DNA from: Intrasporangiaceae bacterium URHB0013
GTDB taxonomy: Bacteria > Actinomycetota > Actinomycetes > Actinomycetales > Dermatophilaceae
DNA: 64,000 nucleotides
Reading direction: 5' to 3'
NCBI GenBank assembly: GCA_000620545.1
Contig: JIBA01000015.1
Coordinates: 354,112 to 418,111, forward strand
A program made the translations under genes and the position numbers. A model generated the notes under the pieces. That model had not been told where the DNA came from. It saw only the letters and a list, made by a program, of their open reading frames with translations, and searched no databases. Positions within the stretch are counted from its first letter, which is position 1. Every line of letters starts with the position of its first letter. Below are positions 51,148-60,442 of the stretch, piece by piece.

Positions 51148-51834
51148 TCAACGCGGTGGCGGCTGCTGCGCGATGAGGACCACCGCGATGACGAGCATCA
51201 CGGCACTGACCGAGGCGAGGACGACGCGCACCTGCCTGAGGCTGAACGTGCTGCCGATTCCCACCAGGAACAGCACCGTGGCCAGCAGCACCGTGATCCG
51301 AACGTAGTTGTCGGCAAGATCTGCTGATCGGTAGCCGCTGGCGGTCGCCACGTCGGCGCGTCGGTCGAGCTGGTTGGCTTGGTCTTTCTCCGGTTGCCGG
51401 TACTCCGGCATGTACGAGGGACCCGGCGGCGACGACGGATTGGTGTCGGGGCTGGTGGCCCGCCAGGCGTCGAACGCCACCCGGAACTCCGGCCGGAACC
51501 GGCGCTCGGCGAGCGCCATCTTCTCGGGTTCGCCGAGTGTGTCGGCGATGAACCAGGCGTTGAAGGTGCTCGCGTCGTAGTTGCGGTTCTCGGCGGCGAC
51601 CGCAAAGGCGCGGTTCGCCTCGATGCGTAGGGCGGACCCCTGGGAGAGCTCCAGACGCGATTCGGTGCCCCACTTGGCCGCTGAGTAGCCCGCCCAGGCA
51701 GTCACGATCGTGACGAGCGACAGCAGGACGGCCTCGAGGATGGCGATGAACTCACGTCGGTGCTCGCCCTGCTGGGCATGCCGATGGTGCTCGAGCTCCT
51801 TCGCCGCCTCAGCGGGCGTCAGACCCTCACTCAC
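51148..51834 (-). CDS. Membrane protein with paired terminal helices, DUF4337-like topology
   Basis: This 228-residue protein has a cytoplasmic N-terminus (EGLTPAEAAKELEHHRHAQQGEHRREF) and one membrane segment (IAILEAVLLSLVTIVTAWAGYSA). A soluble loop of about 110 residues contains WFIADTLGEPEKMALAERRFRPEFRVAFDAWRA. Two C-terminal helices follow (ITVLLATVLFLVGIGSTFSL and VRVVLASVSAVMLVIAVVLIA). This topology recalls DUF4337-type proteins; the function is unknown. It is convergent with the GAP gene. Confidence 0.6.
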   Translation of the reverse strand: MSEGLTPAEAAKELEHHRHAQQGEHRREFIAILEAVLLSLVTIVTAWAGYSAAKWGTESRLELSQGSALRIEANRAFAVAAENRNYDASTFNAWFIADTLGEPEKMALAERRFRPEFRVAFDAWRATSPDTNPSSPPGPSYMPEYRQPEKDQANQLDRRADVATASGYRSADLADNYVRITVLLATVLFLVGIGSTFSLRQVRVVLASVSAVMLVIAVVLIAQQPPPR

Positions 51835-52279
51835 GGTCGCTCGAAACGCTCACGGCGACCCTCGCGACGACTCGGTTGCTGGACATCACCCCGACGGTGC
51901 CAGCACCGACGTCGGTTCGGCATCACCCCGGCGGTGTGACTCAGGTGTGCACTGCACGTGTGCTTGAGGTCGGCAGGCTGCCATGTGTCGGCCCTTGGAA
52001 GTCACGCGGCGTCAGGGGGCGTCGTGGTCGGTCGAGTCAGCGGCTCTGGACTCGCACCTACCGACAGGACGTGCTCGCCGGCGTCCCGCCGCTCGTCTCG
52101 TCCACCGAGACTGCGCCCCGGCAGCGGCACGCCGTCAAAAAAAGTTCTGTTCCAGAGGTACCACGGACCCGCAGGGTGCCTTAGGCTCCCGGGCACCGCC
52201 TCTGGGGCGGTCAACGTGCCGGACGCCGCCGGCACGTTTGCATGAGACGGGTCCCGCTTGTGCGGGACGGAGGAGCAAT
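51835..52279. promoter_or_regulatory. Divergent spacer with a structured leader before the InhA-like gene
   Basis: There are 445 bases without a gene. The left half holds two copies of CATCACCCCG(A/G)CGGTG. The right half, 52175-52270, has three hairpins in a row: GGTGCC/GGCACC (52177-52198), AACGTGCC/GGCACGTT (52213-52238) and GTCCCGC/GCGGGAC (52251-52268), ending 9 bp before GGAGG and ATG 52280. The series suggests a folded 5' leader, perhaps an attenuator or riboswitch. I do not recognise a known class. Confidence 0.45.
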
Positions 52280-54070
52280 ATGCGAAACATCAGATCACGA
52301 GTCGTGGTGGTCTCGGCTCTCGCCGCCGCCACGGCTCTGTGCCCGGCCGTTGCGGCCAGCGCGACGTCGGACACGGTCGCCAGCGCGGCGGCCGACGCCG
52401 ACGGGAGCGCGGCCCAGCGCGTCGACGACCGACCCGACCCGCAGGACGCCGAACGTCGCGCGGGCATCGAGGAGGCTGTCGCCAAGGTCGTCCGCGGCGA
52501 GGCGACGCCGGTCACCAAGGGCGGCGGCAAGGCCGTCCTGGTGTCACCGGGCCAGTGGGCGCAGTACGGGTTGCAGTCGACCGACAGCATCCTGACCTTC
52601 CTCGTCGACTTCGGCGACCAGAAGGACTCCCGCTACCCCACCGCACCAACGGGGCCGGTGCACAACAACATCCCGGCGCCGAACCGCGCCACGGACAACT
52701 CGACGTACTGGGTCGACAACTTCGACCGCAACCACTTCCAGGACATGTTCTTCGGTGACGGTGAGTCGATGTCCACCGCGTACCGCGAGATGTCGAGCGG
52801 CCGCTACACGGTCAAGGGCGACACCTCCGACTGGGTGAAGGTGCCCTTCAACGAGGCCAGCTACGGCCAGACCGAGAACTCCACCGACATGCGCCGGTTC
52901 ATCCAGGACAGCGCCGACGCCTGGTACGCCCAGCAGAAGGCGCAGGGCAAGTCCGACGCCGACATCAAGGCGTACCTGCAGTCGTTCGACCAGTGGGACC
53001 GGTTCGACTACGACAAGGACGGCAACTTCAACGAGTCCGACGGCTACATCGACCACTTCCAGGCGGTGCACGCCGGCGAGGGCGAGGAGGCCGGCGCACC
53101 GGAGTGGGCGATCTGGTCACACCGGTGGTCCGTCAACCAGACGCGCAACGGCGGCCCGGACTGGAACCGCAACGGCGGCATCCAGGTCGGCAACACCGGC
53201 TTCTGGATCCGCGACTACACCACCGAGCCGGAGAACGGCGGCCTTGGTGTCTTCGCCCACGAGTTCGGTCACGACCTCGGCCTGCCCGACCTCTACGACA
53301 CCGGTGGCGGCGAGAACGGCACCGGCTTCTGGACCCTGATGAGCTCCGGCTCGTGGCTGGGTCACGGCACCGGTGACATCGGCACGACGCCCAACCACAT
53401 GGGCGCCTGGGAGAAGCTGCAGCTCGGTTGGCTCGACTACACGGCGGTCGCCCACGACCAGAAGGCCACGCTGATGCTCGGCCCGTCGATGCACTCGACG
53501 AAGAAGGAGCAGGCCCTCATCGTCACCCTGCCCAAGGACGCGGCCGGCAAGGACCGCTTCTACATCGCTGAGAACCGCCAGTACGCCGGCTACGACGCGA
53601 CGCTGAAGACGGGGCCGTACAACTTCGGCTGGACGCTGTCGAAGGACAACCTGGTGGAGCACTTCCCCTACCAGGACGGCCTGCTCGTGAGCTACTGGAA
53701 CACCGCGGTGTCCAACAACAACACCAAGGCCCACCCGGGCACCGGTCGGGTCCTGCCGGTCGACGCCCGACCGGACTCGCTGCGTTGGAGTGACGACACC
53801 GTGGCCCGCAACCGGATCCAGTCGTTCGACTCGACGTTCGGTGTCGACGCGACGGACCCGATCTCGCTGCACCGCGAGACGGCGACTGGCCTGACGACGC
53901 TCGAGGTCCCGGCGCAGGCGCCGGTCTCGGTCTTCGACGACAGCGACGTCAACCGCTACTACGACACGGCCAACCCCGGCGGCAGCGTCAAGGTGGCGGG
54001 CGTCGGCGTCACGATCAAGGTCGCGCAGAGCAACGACACCGGCAAGATGACGGTCAAGGTCAACAGCTGA
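52280..54070 (+). CDS. Secreted M6 family (immune inhibitor A-like) metallopeptidase
   Basis: This 596-residue protein has a signal peptide (MRNIRSRVVVVSALAAATALCPAVAASA) and a propeptide to about residue 90. The catalytic domain follows with FLVDFGDQKDSRYP, YYREMSSGRYTV-like TAYREMSSGRYTVKGD and the zinc motif GVFAHEFGHDLGLPDLYD (HExxHxxGxxD) near 330, then GFWTLMSSGSWLGHG with the Met-turn. C-terminal strand-rich regions end in KMTVKVNS. It degrades extracellular proteins. GGAGGAGC precedes ATG 52280. A structured leader and a terminator frame the gene, and it is monocistronic. Confidence 0.9.
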   Translation: MRNIRSRVVVVSALAAATALCPAVAASATSDTVASAAADADGSAAQRVDDRPDPQDAERRAGIEEAVAKVVRGEATPVTKGGGKAVLVSPGQWAQYGLQSTDSILTFLVDFGDQKDSRYPTAPTGPVHNNIPAPNRATDNSTYWVDNFDRNHFQDMFFGDGESMSTAYREMSSGRYTVKGDTSDWVKVPFNEASYGQTENSTDMRRFIQDSADAWYAQQKAQGKSDADIKAYLQSFDQWDRFDYDKDGNFNESDGYIDHFQAVHAGEGEEAGAPEWAIWSHRWSVNQTRNGGPDWNRNGGIQVGNTGFWIRDYTTEPENGGLGVFAHEFGHDLGLPDLYDTGGGENGTGFWTLMSSGSWLGHGTGDIGTTPNHMGAWEKLQLGWLDYTAVAHDQKATLMLGPSMHSTKKEQALIVTLPKDAAGKDRFYIAENRQYAGYDATLKTGPYNFGWTLSKDNLVEHFPYQDGLLVSYWNTAVSNNNTKAHPGTGRVLPVDARPDSLRWSDDTVARNRIQSFDSTFGVDATDPISLHRETATGLTTLEVPAQAPVSVFDDSDVNRYYDTANPGGSVKVAGVGVTIKVAQSNDTGKMTVKVNS

Positions 54071-54087
54071 CCCGTCCTGCCTCACCG

Positions 54088-54125
54088 GCGTCGGCCCGGG
54101 CCCCTCTGGGGGTCCGGGCCGACGC
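54088..54125 (+). terminator. Terminator of the InhA-like gene
   Basis: A 12-bp perfect outer stem (GCGTCGGCCCGG and its complement) with an inner CCC/GGG lies 17 bp past the stop. Confidence 0.75.
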
Positions 54126-54283
54126 GCACTCGGTCAGACCGGCTCGACCACCAACTGCCTCTGAGCCCGCTTGTGGGCGGAGGCGGCTCAGGAGTCAGCC
54201 GGACCAAGGCGTCGTACTCGAGCTTCCTCGCCGGCGTGGTAGGTCACCAACGTCAGGCCGCCATCGCCCGCGATCCGCGTGAT

Positions 54284-55399
54284 CTATTCCGCGGTGAGCT
54301 CGCCGACCTGGGGATGAGGCAGCGCCAGGGTCTCTGCGGTGCTCAACTCGCCGGTCTCAGCGAACTGGAGGGCGACGGCGTGGAGCTTTTCGTTCAACTG
54401 GTTCGAGGCTTGCCGTAAGGCGTCGAAGGCCTGCTCCGGGGTGAGCTTGAGCCGTTCCATCAGGATCCCCTTGGCCTGGCCGATGACATCCCGAGTCAAC
54501 AAGGCGCGGTGCAGCTGCCGGGCCACGTCCTCCAACGCGTCCCGTTCCCGGATGGCTTTGGCGGCCATTGAGGCGTGTGCGGCCAGGATGAGCCCGATCT
54601 GTTGAGCCTCGTCGCTGAACGCCTCCGGCTGGGCGCCGTACGTGTTCAGCGATCCGCCGGTGTTGGCAGCCGTCAGGCTTCCCGTTGCCAGGCGGTAGGA
54701 GGCGGCTGACCGGGCGCCCAGCTCGGCCGGTCGTGCGGCGAGGGTGGGCCAGCGGTTGTCGGGGAAGGACTTGGCATAGACGACCGGGGTCTGGACTGCG
54801 TCCAGGCTTGGGCCCTCGTGGGCGTCGTACTGTGCCTGATCGACGGCCGACGCGGACACATCCGTGGTGGAGGCGGTGCGATACGCCCCTGCCTCGCTGA
54901 CCGTGACGCTGGCCATCTGGCAGCCTGCGACCGTGCTCACCGCCGTCTCGGCGATGCGCAACAGGACGTCATCGTAGGAGCCGGCAGCGTAGAGGTTCTC
55001 GGCGATGAGCGCGAACGCCGACGCCAGACCCGTGGTTGGGGTGGCCTCCAGCCGTCGATCACTCGCGTCCTCCCGAGCGCCTGCAGCAGCACGGCGTTCG
55101 ATCGCTGTCTCGTCACGGTGTTGGCGCGCCTGTTCGCGAGTGGTGCGAGCATCGACCCGCTGCGCTGAAGGCACAGCCAGGCGCGCGACCCCCAGCTCGG
55201 CTTCTCGGGCGTCCAGCTCCCGTTCGCGCTGGTCCAACGCTTGCTCCCGCGCGTCGGCCGTCAGGTCGCGCAGGTCGCCAGCCACGTCTCGATCGTCAGC
55301 GAGCTCGTCGCGTCGGTCACCGACGAAGTCACGCTTCTCAGCCGCCCACTGATGTTCCGCCTCGGGTGATTGTGCCGTCATCAGATCGCTCCTCTTCAT
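54284..55399 (-). CDS. GAF-ANTAR domain RNA-binding regulator
   Basis: This 371-residue protein has a long charged coiled coil at residues 10-115 (RRDELADDRDVAGDLRDLT, DQRERELDAREAELG) and a GAF domain at about 125-285 (AFALIAENLYAAGSYDDVLLRIAETAV ... AKSFPDNRWPTLAARPAELGARSAASYRLATG). An ANTAR domain ends it at 300-355 (QLHRALLTRDVIGQAKGILMERLKLTPEQAFDALRQASNQLNEKLH). ANTAR proteins bind paired hairpins in mRNA leaders and prevent early termination. The signal is sensed by GAF. It is convergent with the InhA-like gene. Confidence 0.9.
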   Translation of the reverse strand: MKRSDLMTAQSPEAEHQWAAEKRDFVGDRRDELADDRDVAGDLRDLTADAREQALDQRERELDAREAELGVARLAVPSAQRVDARTTREQARQHRDETAIERRAAAGAREDASDRRLEATPTTGLASAFALIAENLYAAGSYDDVLLRIAETAVSTVAGCQMASVTVSEAGAYRTASTTDVSASAVDQAQYDAHEGPSLDAVQTPVVYAKSFPDNRWPTLAARPAELGARSAASYRLATGSLTAANTGGSLNTYGAQPEAFSDEAQQIGLILAAHASMAAKAIRERDALEDVARQLHRALLTRDVIGQAKGILMERLKLTPEQAFDALRQASNQLNEKLHAVALQFAETGELSTAETLALPHPQVGELTAE

Positions 55400-55566
55400 C
55401 GCCCGAGCCCCAGGTCGACTCTATGCCCCAATCGCGGCTCCGGCCCGTGCCGGGACCAACGGCCTATCGCTCCCTCCTCCCCCGAGGCAAGACTCCGCGA
55501 GTCGCCAACTGAACGAAGGGCGTGGACGCTCGACAACCCCGCTCGACGTCGGGCAGCGTTGGAGCT

Positions 55567-55998
55567 GTGGCTGAAACCAAGAAGAAGGCGAAGAGCGGGT
55601 TCAGCGCCGAGGAGCGCGCCGCGATGAAAGCGGCCGCCGCCGAGCGCAAGGCGTCACAGAAGCAGCAGGACCTGGACAAGGCCCTCGCAGATGCGATCGC
55701 CCAGCTTCCAGACGACGAACGAGCGATGGCCGAGAAGATCGATGCGATCGTGCGCGAGCACGCTCCTGGTCTCGCGTCGAAGACGTACTACGGCATGCCC
55801 GGATGGGCGCGCGACGGCAAGGTCTGCGTCTTCATGCAGCCGGCGTCGAAGTTCAAGGTTCGGTACTGCACGCTCGGCTTCGACCCGACTGCAAAACTCG
55901 ACGACGGCAACATGTGGCCGACCTCGTTCGCGATGCTCAAGATAGGACCAGCCGAGGAGGAGAAGATCATCGCTCTGGTCAAGCAAGCCGTCTCTTGA
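55567..55998 (+). CDS. DUF1801 (YdhG-like) protein
   Basis: This 143-residue protein begins with a Lys/Ala-rich helix (ETKKKAKSGFSAEERAAMKAAAAERKASQKQQ). The DUF1801 core follows: LPDDERAMAEKIDAIVREHAPGLASKTYYGMPGWARDGKVCVFMQPASKFKVRYCTLGFDPTAKLDDG and SFAMLKIGPAEEEKIIALVKQAV. The fold is that of YdhG/frataxin-like proteins, sometimes annotated as iron chaperones; the biochemical role is not established. GTG 55567 gives the full domain. It reads toward a second DUF1801 gene. Confidence 0.82.
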   Translation: MAETKKKAKSGFSAEERAAMKAAAAERKASQKQQDLDKALADAIAQLPDDERAMAEKIDAIVREHAPGLASKTYYGMPGWARDGKVCVFMQPASKFKVRYCTLGFDPTAKLDDGNMWPTSFAMLKIGPAEEEKIIALVKQAVS

Positions 55999-56130
55999 CG
56001 ACCGAGCTGCTTCCAGAGTGCGCAAGGCCACTGACGGCTGGCTCGAGTCGGACTCCGCCAGACTCCGCCACCAGCTCGTCGCCGAATCCGGCTGACCCGC
56101 GCCTCGACGGTGGCCACTTAGGGTGGGTCG

Positions 56131-56526
56131 ATGGGAGAGCGTGCGCACCCAGGCGTCGACGTCTACATCGAACGCCTACCCCCGTGGCAGCGGGGCGTCT
56201 GCACCGAGCTCCGAGAGCTCATCTGGGAGGCAGACCCGGACATCCAAGAGACCATCAAGCGGACCGTCCAGCCGTACTTCGTCCTGGACGGCAATGTCTG
56301 CGCCCTCTTGGCGACCAAGGACCACATCAACCTGTTCCTCTACGACCCGACGGTTCCTGACCCGGATGGCATCATCAACCAGGGTGAGGGCAACAAGACG
56401 GCCCGTGCCATCCAGATCCACCGCGGCGATCTCATCAACCAGGCCGCGCTGCTCGAGGTCCTCAGAGCCATAGTGAGCAACAACCGTGCCGGCGGCTGGC
56501 GAAGGATCCAGAGGGAGGCAACATGA
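56131..56526 (+). CDS. DUF1801 family protein
   Basis: This 131-residue DUF1801 protein reads VDVYIERLPPWQRGVCTELRELIWEADPDIQETIKRTVQPYFVLDGNVCALLATKDHINLFLYDPTVPDPDGIINQGEGNKTARAIQIHRGDLINQAALLEVLRAIVSNN. It keeps the first helix pair and beta-sheet of the family. It is distinct from the preceding copy, so not a recent duplicate. Function unknown. ATG 56131 is the only good start. It may be co-transcribed with the upstream copy (132-bp gap) and the downstream AhpD-like gene. Confidence 0.8.
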   Translation: MGERAHPGVDVYIERLPPWQRGVCTELRELIWEADPDIQETIKRTVQPYFVLDGNVCALLATKDHINLFLYDPTVPDPDGIINQGEGNKTARAIQIHRGDLINQAALLEVLRAIVSNNRAGGWRRIQREAT

Positions 56527-56602
56527 ACGCACGCTCATGGGTCAGGACGCCTGCGCAGTCCGTGCCCTTCTCAGCAGACCGGGCGACGGTGACAATGGCA
56601 AG

Positions 56603-57196
56603 GTGTTCATCACACCCGTAAGCGAAGACGATGCTGAAGGCGACGTCGCCCAGTACTACCGGAGTCAACGCGCCGCCTGGGGATTCCTGCCCAACTACAC
56701 CGCAGCCTTCTCGACCAGACCTGACGTGGCACGAGCCTGGAACGCACTCAACGCGACCATCCGGGACGGCATGGATCGGCGCCGCTTCGAGATCGCCACC
56801 ATTGCCGCCGCCCGGGCTCTGCGCTCGACGTATTGCACCGCAGCACACTCGAAGTTCCTGAGGGATGTCTGCGATGACGAGGCCACCATGCAGTCCATCA
56901 CCGAGCAGCCCGACGGGGCGACCCTCGCTCCTGCTGACCGGGCGGTCTACGAGTTCGCCGGCAAGGTCGCCACGGACGCGGCCTCCGTCGAAGCCCAGGA
57001 TGTCAACGGGCTCCGAGCCGCCGGACTCACCGACCCCGAGATCGCTGACGTCGTCTTCGCCGCTTCGGCTCGATGCTTCTTCACCGCCGTTCTGGACGGG
57101 CTCGGCGCCCAGCTCGACATCCAGACCGCAGAGACGTTCCCGGAAGAACTCCTGAGCTCCATGATCGTGGGCCGGCCGGTCGCAGCACGTGACTAG
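56603..57196 (+). CDS. AhpD/carboxymuconolactone decarboxylase-like protein
   Basis: This 197-residue helical protein reads VFITPVSEDDAEGDVAQYYRSQRAAWGFLPNYTAAFSTRPDVARAWNALNATIRDGMDRRRFEIATIAAARALRSTYCTAAHSKFL. It matches peroxidase-related AhpD-like proteins. The active-site CxxCxxxH is reduced to a single Cys in STYCTAAH, so the disulfide chemistry of AhpD is not expected. GTG 56603 gives the family-typical start MF(I/V); upstream in-frame ATG 56537 adds 22 unrelated residues. Function uncertain. A terminator follows. Confidence 0.75.
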   Translation: MFITPVSEDDAEGDVAQYYRSQRAAWGFLPNYTAAFSTRPDVARAWNALNATIRDGMDRRRFEIATIAAARALRSTYCTAAHSKFLRDVCDDEATMQSITEQPDGATLAPADRAVYEFAGKVATDAASVEAQDVNGLRAAGLTDPEIADVVFAASARCFFTAVLDGLGAQLDIQTAETFPEELLSSMIVGRPVAARD

Positions 57197-57241
57197 ACCG
57201 CTAGGCCCTGCGTCACGCCACCGCATACGCCCCCAGCTGCG

Positions 57242-57273
57242 AGACGAACCACGGACAGGTCCGTGGTTCGTCT
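57242..57273. terminator. Bidirectional terminator
   Basis: A stem of about 14 bp (AGACGAACCACGGAC paired with its complement) and a very short loop lie between convergent stops at 57196 and 57286. Confidence 0.78.
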
Positions 57274-57285
57274 GCGATCCCGCCG

Positions 57286-58470
57286 TCACCGCGGGGCGGG
57301 CTGGTGCCTGGAAGCCGGCGACTGCGGCGGAACTGGAGCACCGACCGATCGGTCCAGGGCCGGGATGCCGAGCGCCATGACGATGTAGAGGCCGGTTGCG
57401 ACCAGGGGCAGCGCGCCCGGTTCGAAGCCGTGTGCGCCGACGGCCAACCCGTTGACGATCAGGAGCCCGCCCGCGAGAGCACCGGTGACGCCGGCCAGTC
57501 GAACGCGACTGCCCAGGTGCGCCTGGCGCAGGAGCGCTGCAGCGAACATCAGCAGAGTGACCCCGAGCAGGATGGTGAAGAACGAGTTCACACCCCATTC
57601 CAGCCAGCGAACGGCCTCAGCGGCGGCGAATCGGGGTGCCCGGTCCTCCGGCAGCGCGGCCGCCCAAGCGTCGACGGCGCGCTTGAGGGCGATGCCGTCC
57701 ACGGCCATGTTGACCGCGATGAGTGCCACGGTGGCTGCAGCGGCCGCGTCGCCGAGCCGCACGAGGGTCGGCGCGGCGCCGAGTCGTTGCAGGGCTCGAC
57801 CCAGGACCAGGAACCCTGCGACCACCAAGGCTGCCGACAGGAACTGCAGGTCATGGACCCACACCCAGTCGGTGCTGTGGGCGTACTCGGCGAACACGGC
57901 CGCGTGGGAGTTCGGAGGCTCGTCGTGCGGATGGAGGATGCCTCCGGCGAGGGCCAGCACTGCGCCGCCGACGAGCAGCACGGAGGAGAGACGAGCAGCA
58001 TGCGACCTGGGTGACTGAACGTTCCGGGTGACCGGCAGGGTGGTGTGTGAGGTGTGCGGTCGCCAGGCCAGGTACGCGGCCATCAGCGCGAACATCGCGA
58101 CGTGACCCCACGTGAGCAGCGCGTCGCCGGCAAGGACGCCGAGCCAGTAGGGGCACAGCAGGACAAGGAACGGCAGGACCATGACGCCCGACATCTCGGC
58201 GATGTGGCGGGCCGCATGCCCTCGCACCCACATCCACGCCGCCATGCCGACGGTCATGTCGAACGCCATGGTCAGGGCCATGGCGTCCGGCCGCGCGGTC
58301 AGGCCCGGCCAGACGCCATCCCAAACGGCACCGAACAGCCCCATGCCGACGAGCATCGAGAGGGTCATTTCGAGGTATGCGGTGAGGAAGCGGCCGAGCC
58401 GCGTGCGGAAGAGCCGACGGACCGTCGCGCGAGGCGACAGGTCCGCATACAGGGTGGTGAAGGTGGTCAT
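57286..58470 (-). CDS. Polytopic membrane protein of unknown function
   Basis: This 394-residue protein has about ten hydrophobic segments, for example MTLSMLVGMGLFGAVWDGVWPG, MAFDMTVGMAAWMWV, LPFLVLLCPYWLGVLAGDALL, FLSAALVVAGFLVLGRAL and LPLVATGLYIVMALGIPAL. Conserved-looking His residues lie in WVRGHAARHIAEMSG and WVWVHDLQFL. I do not recognise the family. ATG 58470 gives a plausible N-terminus (MTTFTTLYADLSPRATVRRLF). The C-terminal tail is Pro/Ser-rich. It lies downstream of the NarL-type pair in the same direction, with a gap of 79 bp, so it might be its target. Confidence 0.65.
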   Translation of the reverse strand: MTTFTTLYADLSPRATVRRLFRTRLGRFLTAYLEMTLSMLVGMGLFGAVWDGVWPGLTARPDAMALTMAFDMTVGMAAWMWVRGHAARHIAEMSGVMVLPFLVLLCPYWLGVLAGDALLTWGHVAMFALMAAYLAWRPHTSHTTLPVTRNVQSPRSHAARLSSVLLVGGAVLALAGGILHPHDEPPNSHAAVFAEYAHSTDWVWVHDLQFLSAALVVAGFLVLGRALQRLGAAPTLVRLGDAAAAATVALIAVNMAVDGIALKRAVDAWAAALPEDRAPRFAAAEAVRWLEWGVNSFFTILLGVTLLMFAAALLRQAHLGSRVRLAGVTGALAGGLLIVNGLAVGAHGFEPGALPLVATGLYIVMALGIPALDRSVGAPVPPQSPASRHQPAPR

Positions 58471-58549
58471 GCCGACGATGGTCGATCCTCTGGCGCGTGC
58501 CCCGCACGTGCCAGAGGTCACGGACCGGGTCACCTCTGCGGCATGACCC

Positions 58550-59215
58550 TCACAGCAGGCCCAGCTCGCGAGCGCGCAGGGCGGCTTGGGTGCGGTCGCG
58601 GACGCCGAGCTTGGCCAGCACGTTCGTGACATGGTTCTTGACGGTGCCCTCGGACAGGTACAGCCGCTCGGCGGCCTCCCGGTTGCTGAGCCCGTCCGCG
58701 AGCGCCCGGAGGACCTCCAGCTCACGGCCCGTGAGCGGGTCGACGAGCGGCTGCCGGCGCTGCTCGTTCGGAGGGTCCGGCAGCTGGGTCATCCGGGCCA
58801 GGACCTTGGCGGCGACCGAGGGCTGCAGGACGGATTCGCCGCGAGCCGCCGCCAGCACGGCCTCGAGCAGCCGGGGCGCGGTCGCGTCCTTGAGCAGGTA
58901 CCCGACGGCGCCGGCGTGCAGCGCCGGGAAGACCTCGTCGTCGCCGTCGAACGTGGTGAGGACGAGCACGCGGACCTCGGGATGCTCGACGCGCAGCCGC
59001 TGCGTCGTGGCCACGCCGTCGAGGACGGGCATCCGCAGGTCCATGAGCACGACGTCGGGTCGCAGGGTCGCCACCAGCTCCAATGCCTGGGCGCCGTTCG
59101 CCGCGGCGCCCACGACCTCGACCTCCTCGCGTACCTCGAGAAGCGTCGTCAGCGCCTCACGGAACAGAGTCTGGTCGTCGACGACAAGGACCCGCACGGG
59201 GCGAGCGGCGCTCAT
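58550..59215 (-). CDS. NarL/LuxR-family response regulator
   Basis: This 221-residue regulator has a receiver (VLVVDDQTLFREALTTLL, phospho-Asp in VVLMDLRMPVLDG, Lys in GYLLKDATAPRLLEAV) and a C-terminal LuxR HTH (LTGRELEVLRALADGLSNREAAERLYLSEGTVKNHVTNVLAKLGVRDRTQAAL). ATG 59215 overlaps the stop of the histidine kinase gene by 4 bp, so they are a cognate pair. The membrane protein downstream may be a target. Confidence 0.92.
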   Translation of the reverse strand: MSAARPVRVLVVDDQTLFREALTTLLEVREEVEVVGAAANGAQALELVATLRPDVVLMDLRMPVLDGVATTQRLRVEHPEVRVLVLTTFDGDDEVFPALHAGAVGYLLKDATAPRLLEAVLAAARGESVLQPSVAAKVLARMTQLPDPPNEQRRQPLVDPLTGRELEVLRALADGLSNREAAERLYLSEGTVKNHVTNVLAKLGVRDRTQAALRARELGLL

Positions 59216-60300
59216 CCCGGCAGCTCGACGCGGACGGCCACGCCCGTGCCCGGTTTCGACTCGACGGTCAGCGAACCCCCGAGACCCTCGACCCGTTCCC
59301 GGATGCCGACCAGCCCGAACCCGCCTTCGGTACCGTCGAGCCCACATCCGTCGTCGCGAACCTCCAGACCCACCGAGGTGGGCCGGTACGCCAGCCGGAG
59401 TACGGCGGCCTGGGCATGGGCGTGCTTGTGGATGTTGGTGAGACCCTCTTGAGCGGCACGGTAGAGGGCCTCTTGCACGTCGCTACGGAGCCGGCGTTCA
59501 GCTCCCTCGACCTGCACGGAGGTGGACAGCCCGGTTGACGCACTCTCGCGAGTCAGTGTCCTCAGCTGGTCCGAGAGCCGCCGGTCCGGCCGAGCCTCGC
59601 GCAGCGCGGCCACCGACTCGCGGACCGACGCCAACGCTTGGCGCGCCTGGTCCTCGGCCTGGCTGAGCAGGCCGTCGGCCCTGGCGGGGTCGCTGCTCAG
59701 CACCGCTCGCGCGGCCTGGACCTGCATACCGACCACCGTGAGATGGTGCCCCAGCCCGTCGTGGATGTCCCGGGCCACCCGGGTGCGTTCCCGCATGGTC
59801 GCCAGCTCCTCGGCCTGTGCGCTGAGATGGCGCAGCTGGCCGTTGGCCTCGGCCAGCTCGGACCGGGCCTGTTGCTCGCGCAGATGCAGGGCGGCAAGGA
59901 CGAAGGCGAAGGCGCACGCGAGCCCCGTGCTGACGACCTCTCGCAGCGCGTCCACCATGGGCATCCCGACGTGGACCAACGGGACAAGGAGGGCGACGAC
60001 GACCGCCCAGCCCAGTGGTAGCAGCATGACGGCCTGCACGACCAGCACAACCAGCAGCAGGGTGCTGCCGACACCGGGGCCAGCCACGTTGAAGACGACG
60101 AACCCGAGCGCCAGACCGACGGTCAGGTACCCGACGGCGGCCACGCGTCCACGGCGGAGCGCCCAGCGGTAGCCGCCCACCGACCACGCCACCAAGCCGA
60201 TCCCGAGAGCCCCGGCCAGCAGAGTCGAACCGCTGGGAGCAGTCTCGAGCAGCATCACCAGCAAAGCTGCTACTGCCAGTGTCGGCAGCGCCCGGTTCAC
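59212..60300 (-). CDS. Sensor histidine kinase (HisKA_3, NarX-type)
   Basis: This protein of about 362 residues has four to five N-terminal membrane segments (TLAVAALLVMLLETAP ... TLLLVVLVVQAVMLLPLGWAVVVALLVPLV), a coiled coil, the HisKA_3 box ERTRVARDIHDGLGHHLTVVGMQVQ with the phospho-His in DIHDGLGH, and a small ATPase domain (EALYRAAQEGLTNIHKHAHA, LEVRDDGCGLDGTEGGFGLVGIRERVEGLGG). There is no periplasmic sensor domain, so it senses through its membrane part. GTG 60300 is my choice; a TTG at 60336 is also in frame. It forms a pair with the response regulator. Confidence 0.9.
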   Translation of the reverse strand: MNRALPTLAVAALLVMLLETAPSGSTLLAGALGIGLVAWSVGGYRWALRRGRVAAVGYLTVGLALGFVVFNVAGPGVGSTLLLVVLVVQAVMLLPLGWAVVVALLVPLVHVGMPMVDALREVVSTGLACAFAFVLAALHLREQQARSELAEANGQLRHLSAQAEELATMRERTRVARDIHDGLGHHLTVVGMQVQAARAVLSSDPARADGLLSQAEDQARQALASVRESVAALREARPDRRLSDQLRTLTRESASTGLSTSVQVEGAERRLRSDVQEALYRAAQEGLTNIHKHAHAQAAVLRLAYRPTSVGLEVRDDGCGLDGTEGGFGLVGIRERVEGLGGSLTVESKPGTGVAVRVELPG

Positions 60301-60442
60301 CGTCCCAATGTGACGCGCCCCCCGCAGACGAGTCAACCATGGCCCAGTCGAGGAATGGGTTCCGAATCAGTTGATGTCAAAGAGCGTACGCACCGGGGAA
60401 CCTCCTGCGCGGACGCCCCGGGGTCGTATGCCGCCCCTCCCG

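Noticed and set aside
52140..52279. ydaO/cyclic-di-AMP or other known riboswitch in the InhA-like leader
   Set aside because: The hairpins are clear but I could not match conserved core bases of any class I know; left as an unassigned structured leader.
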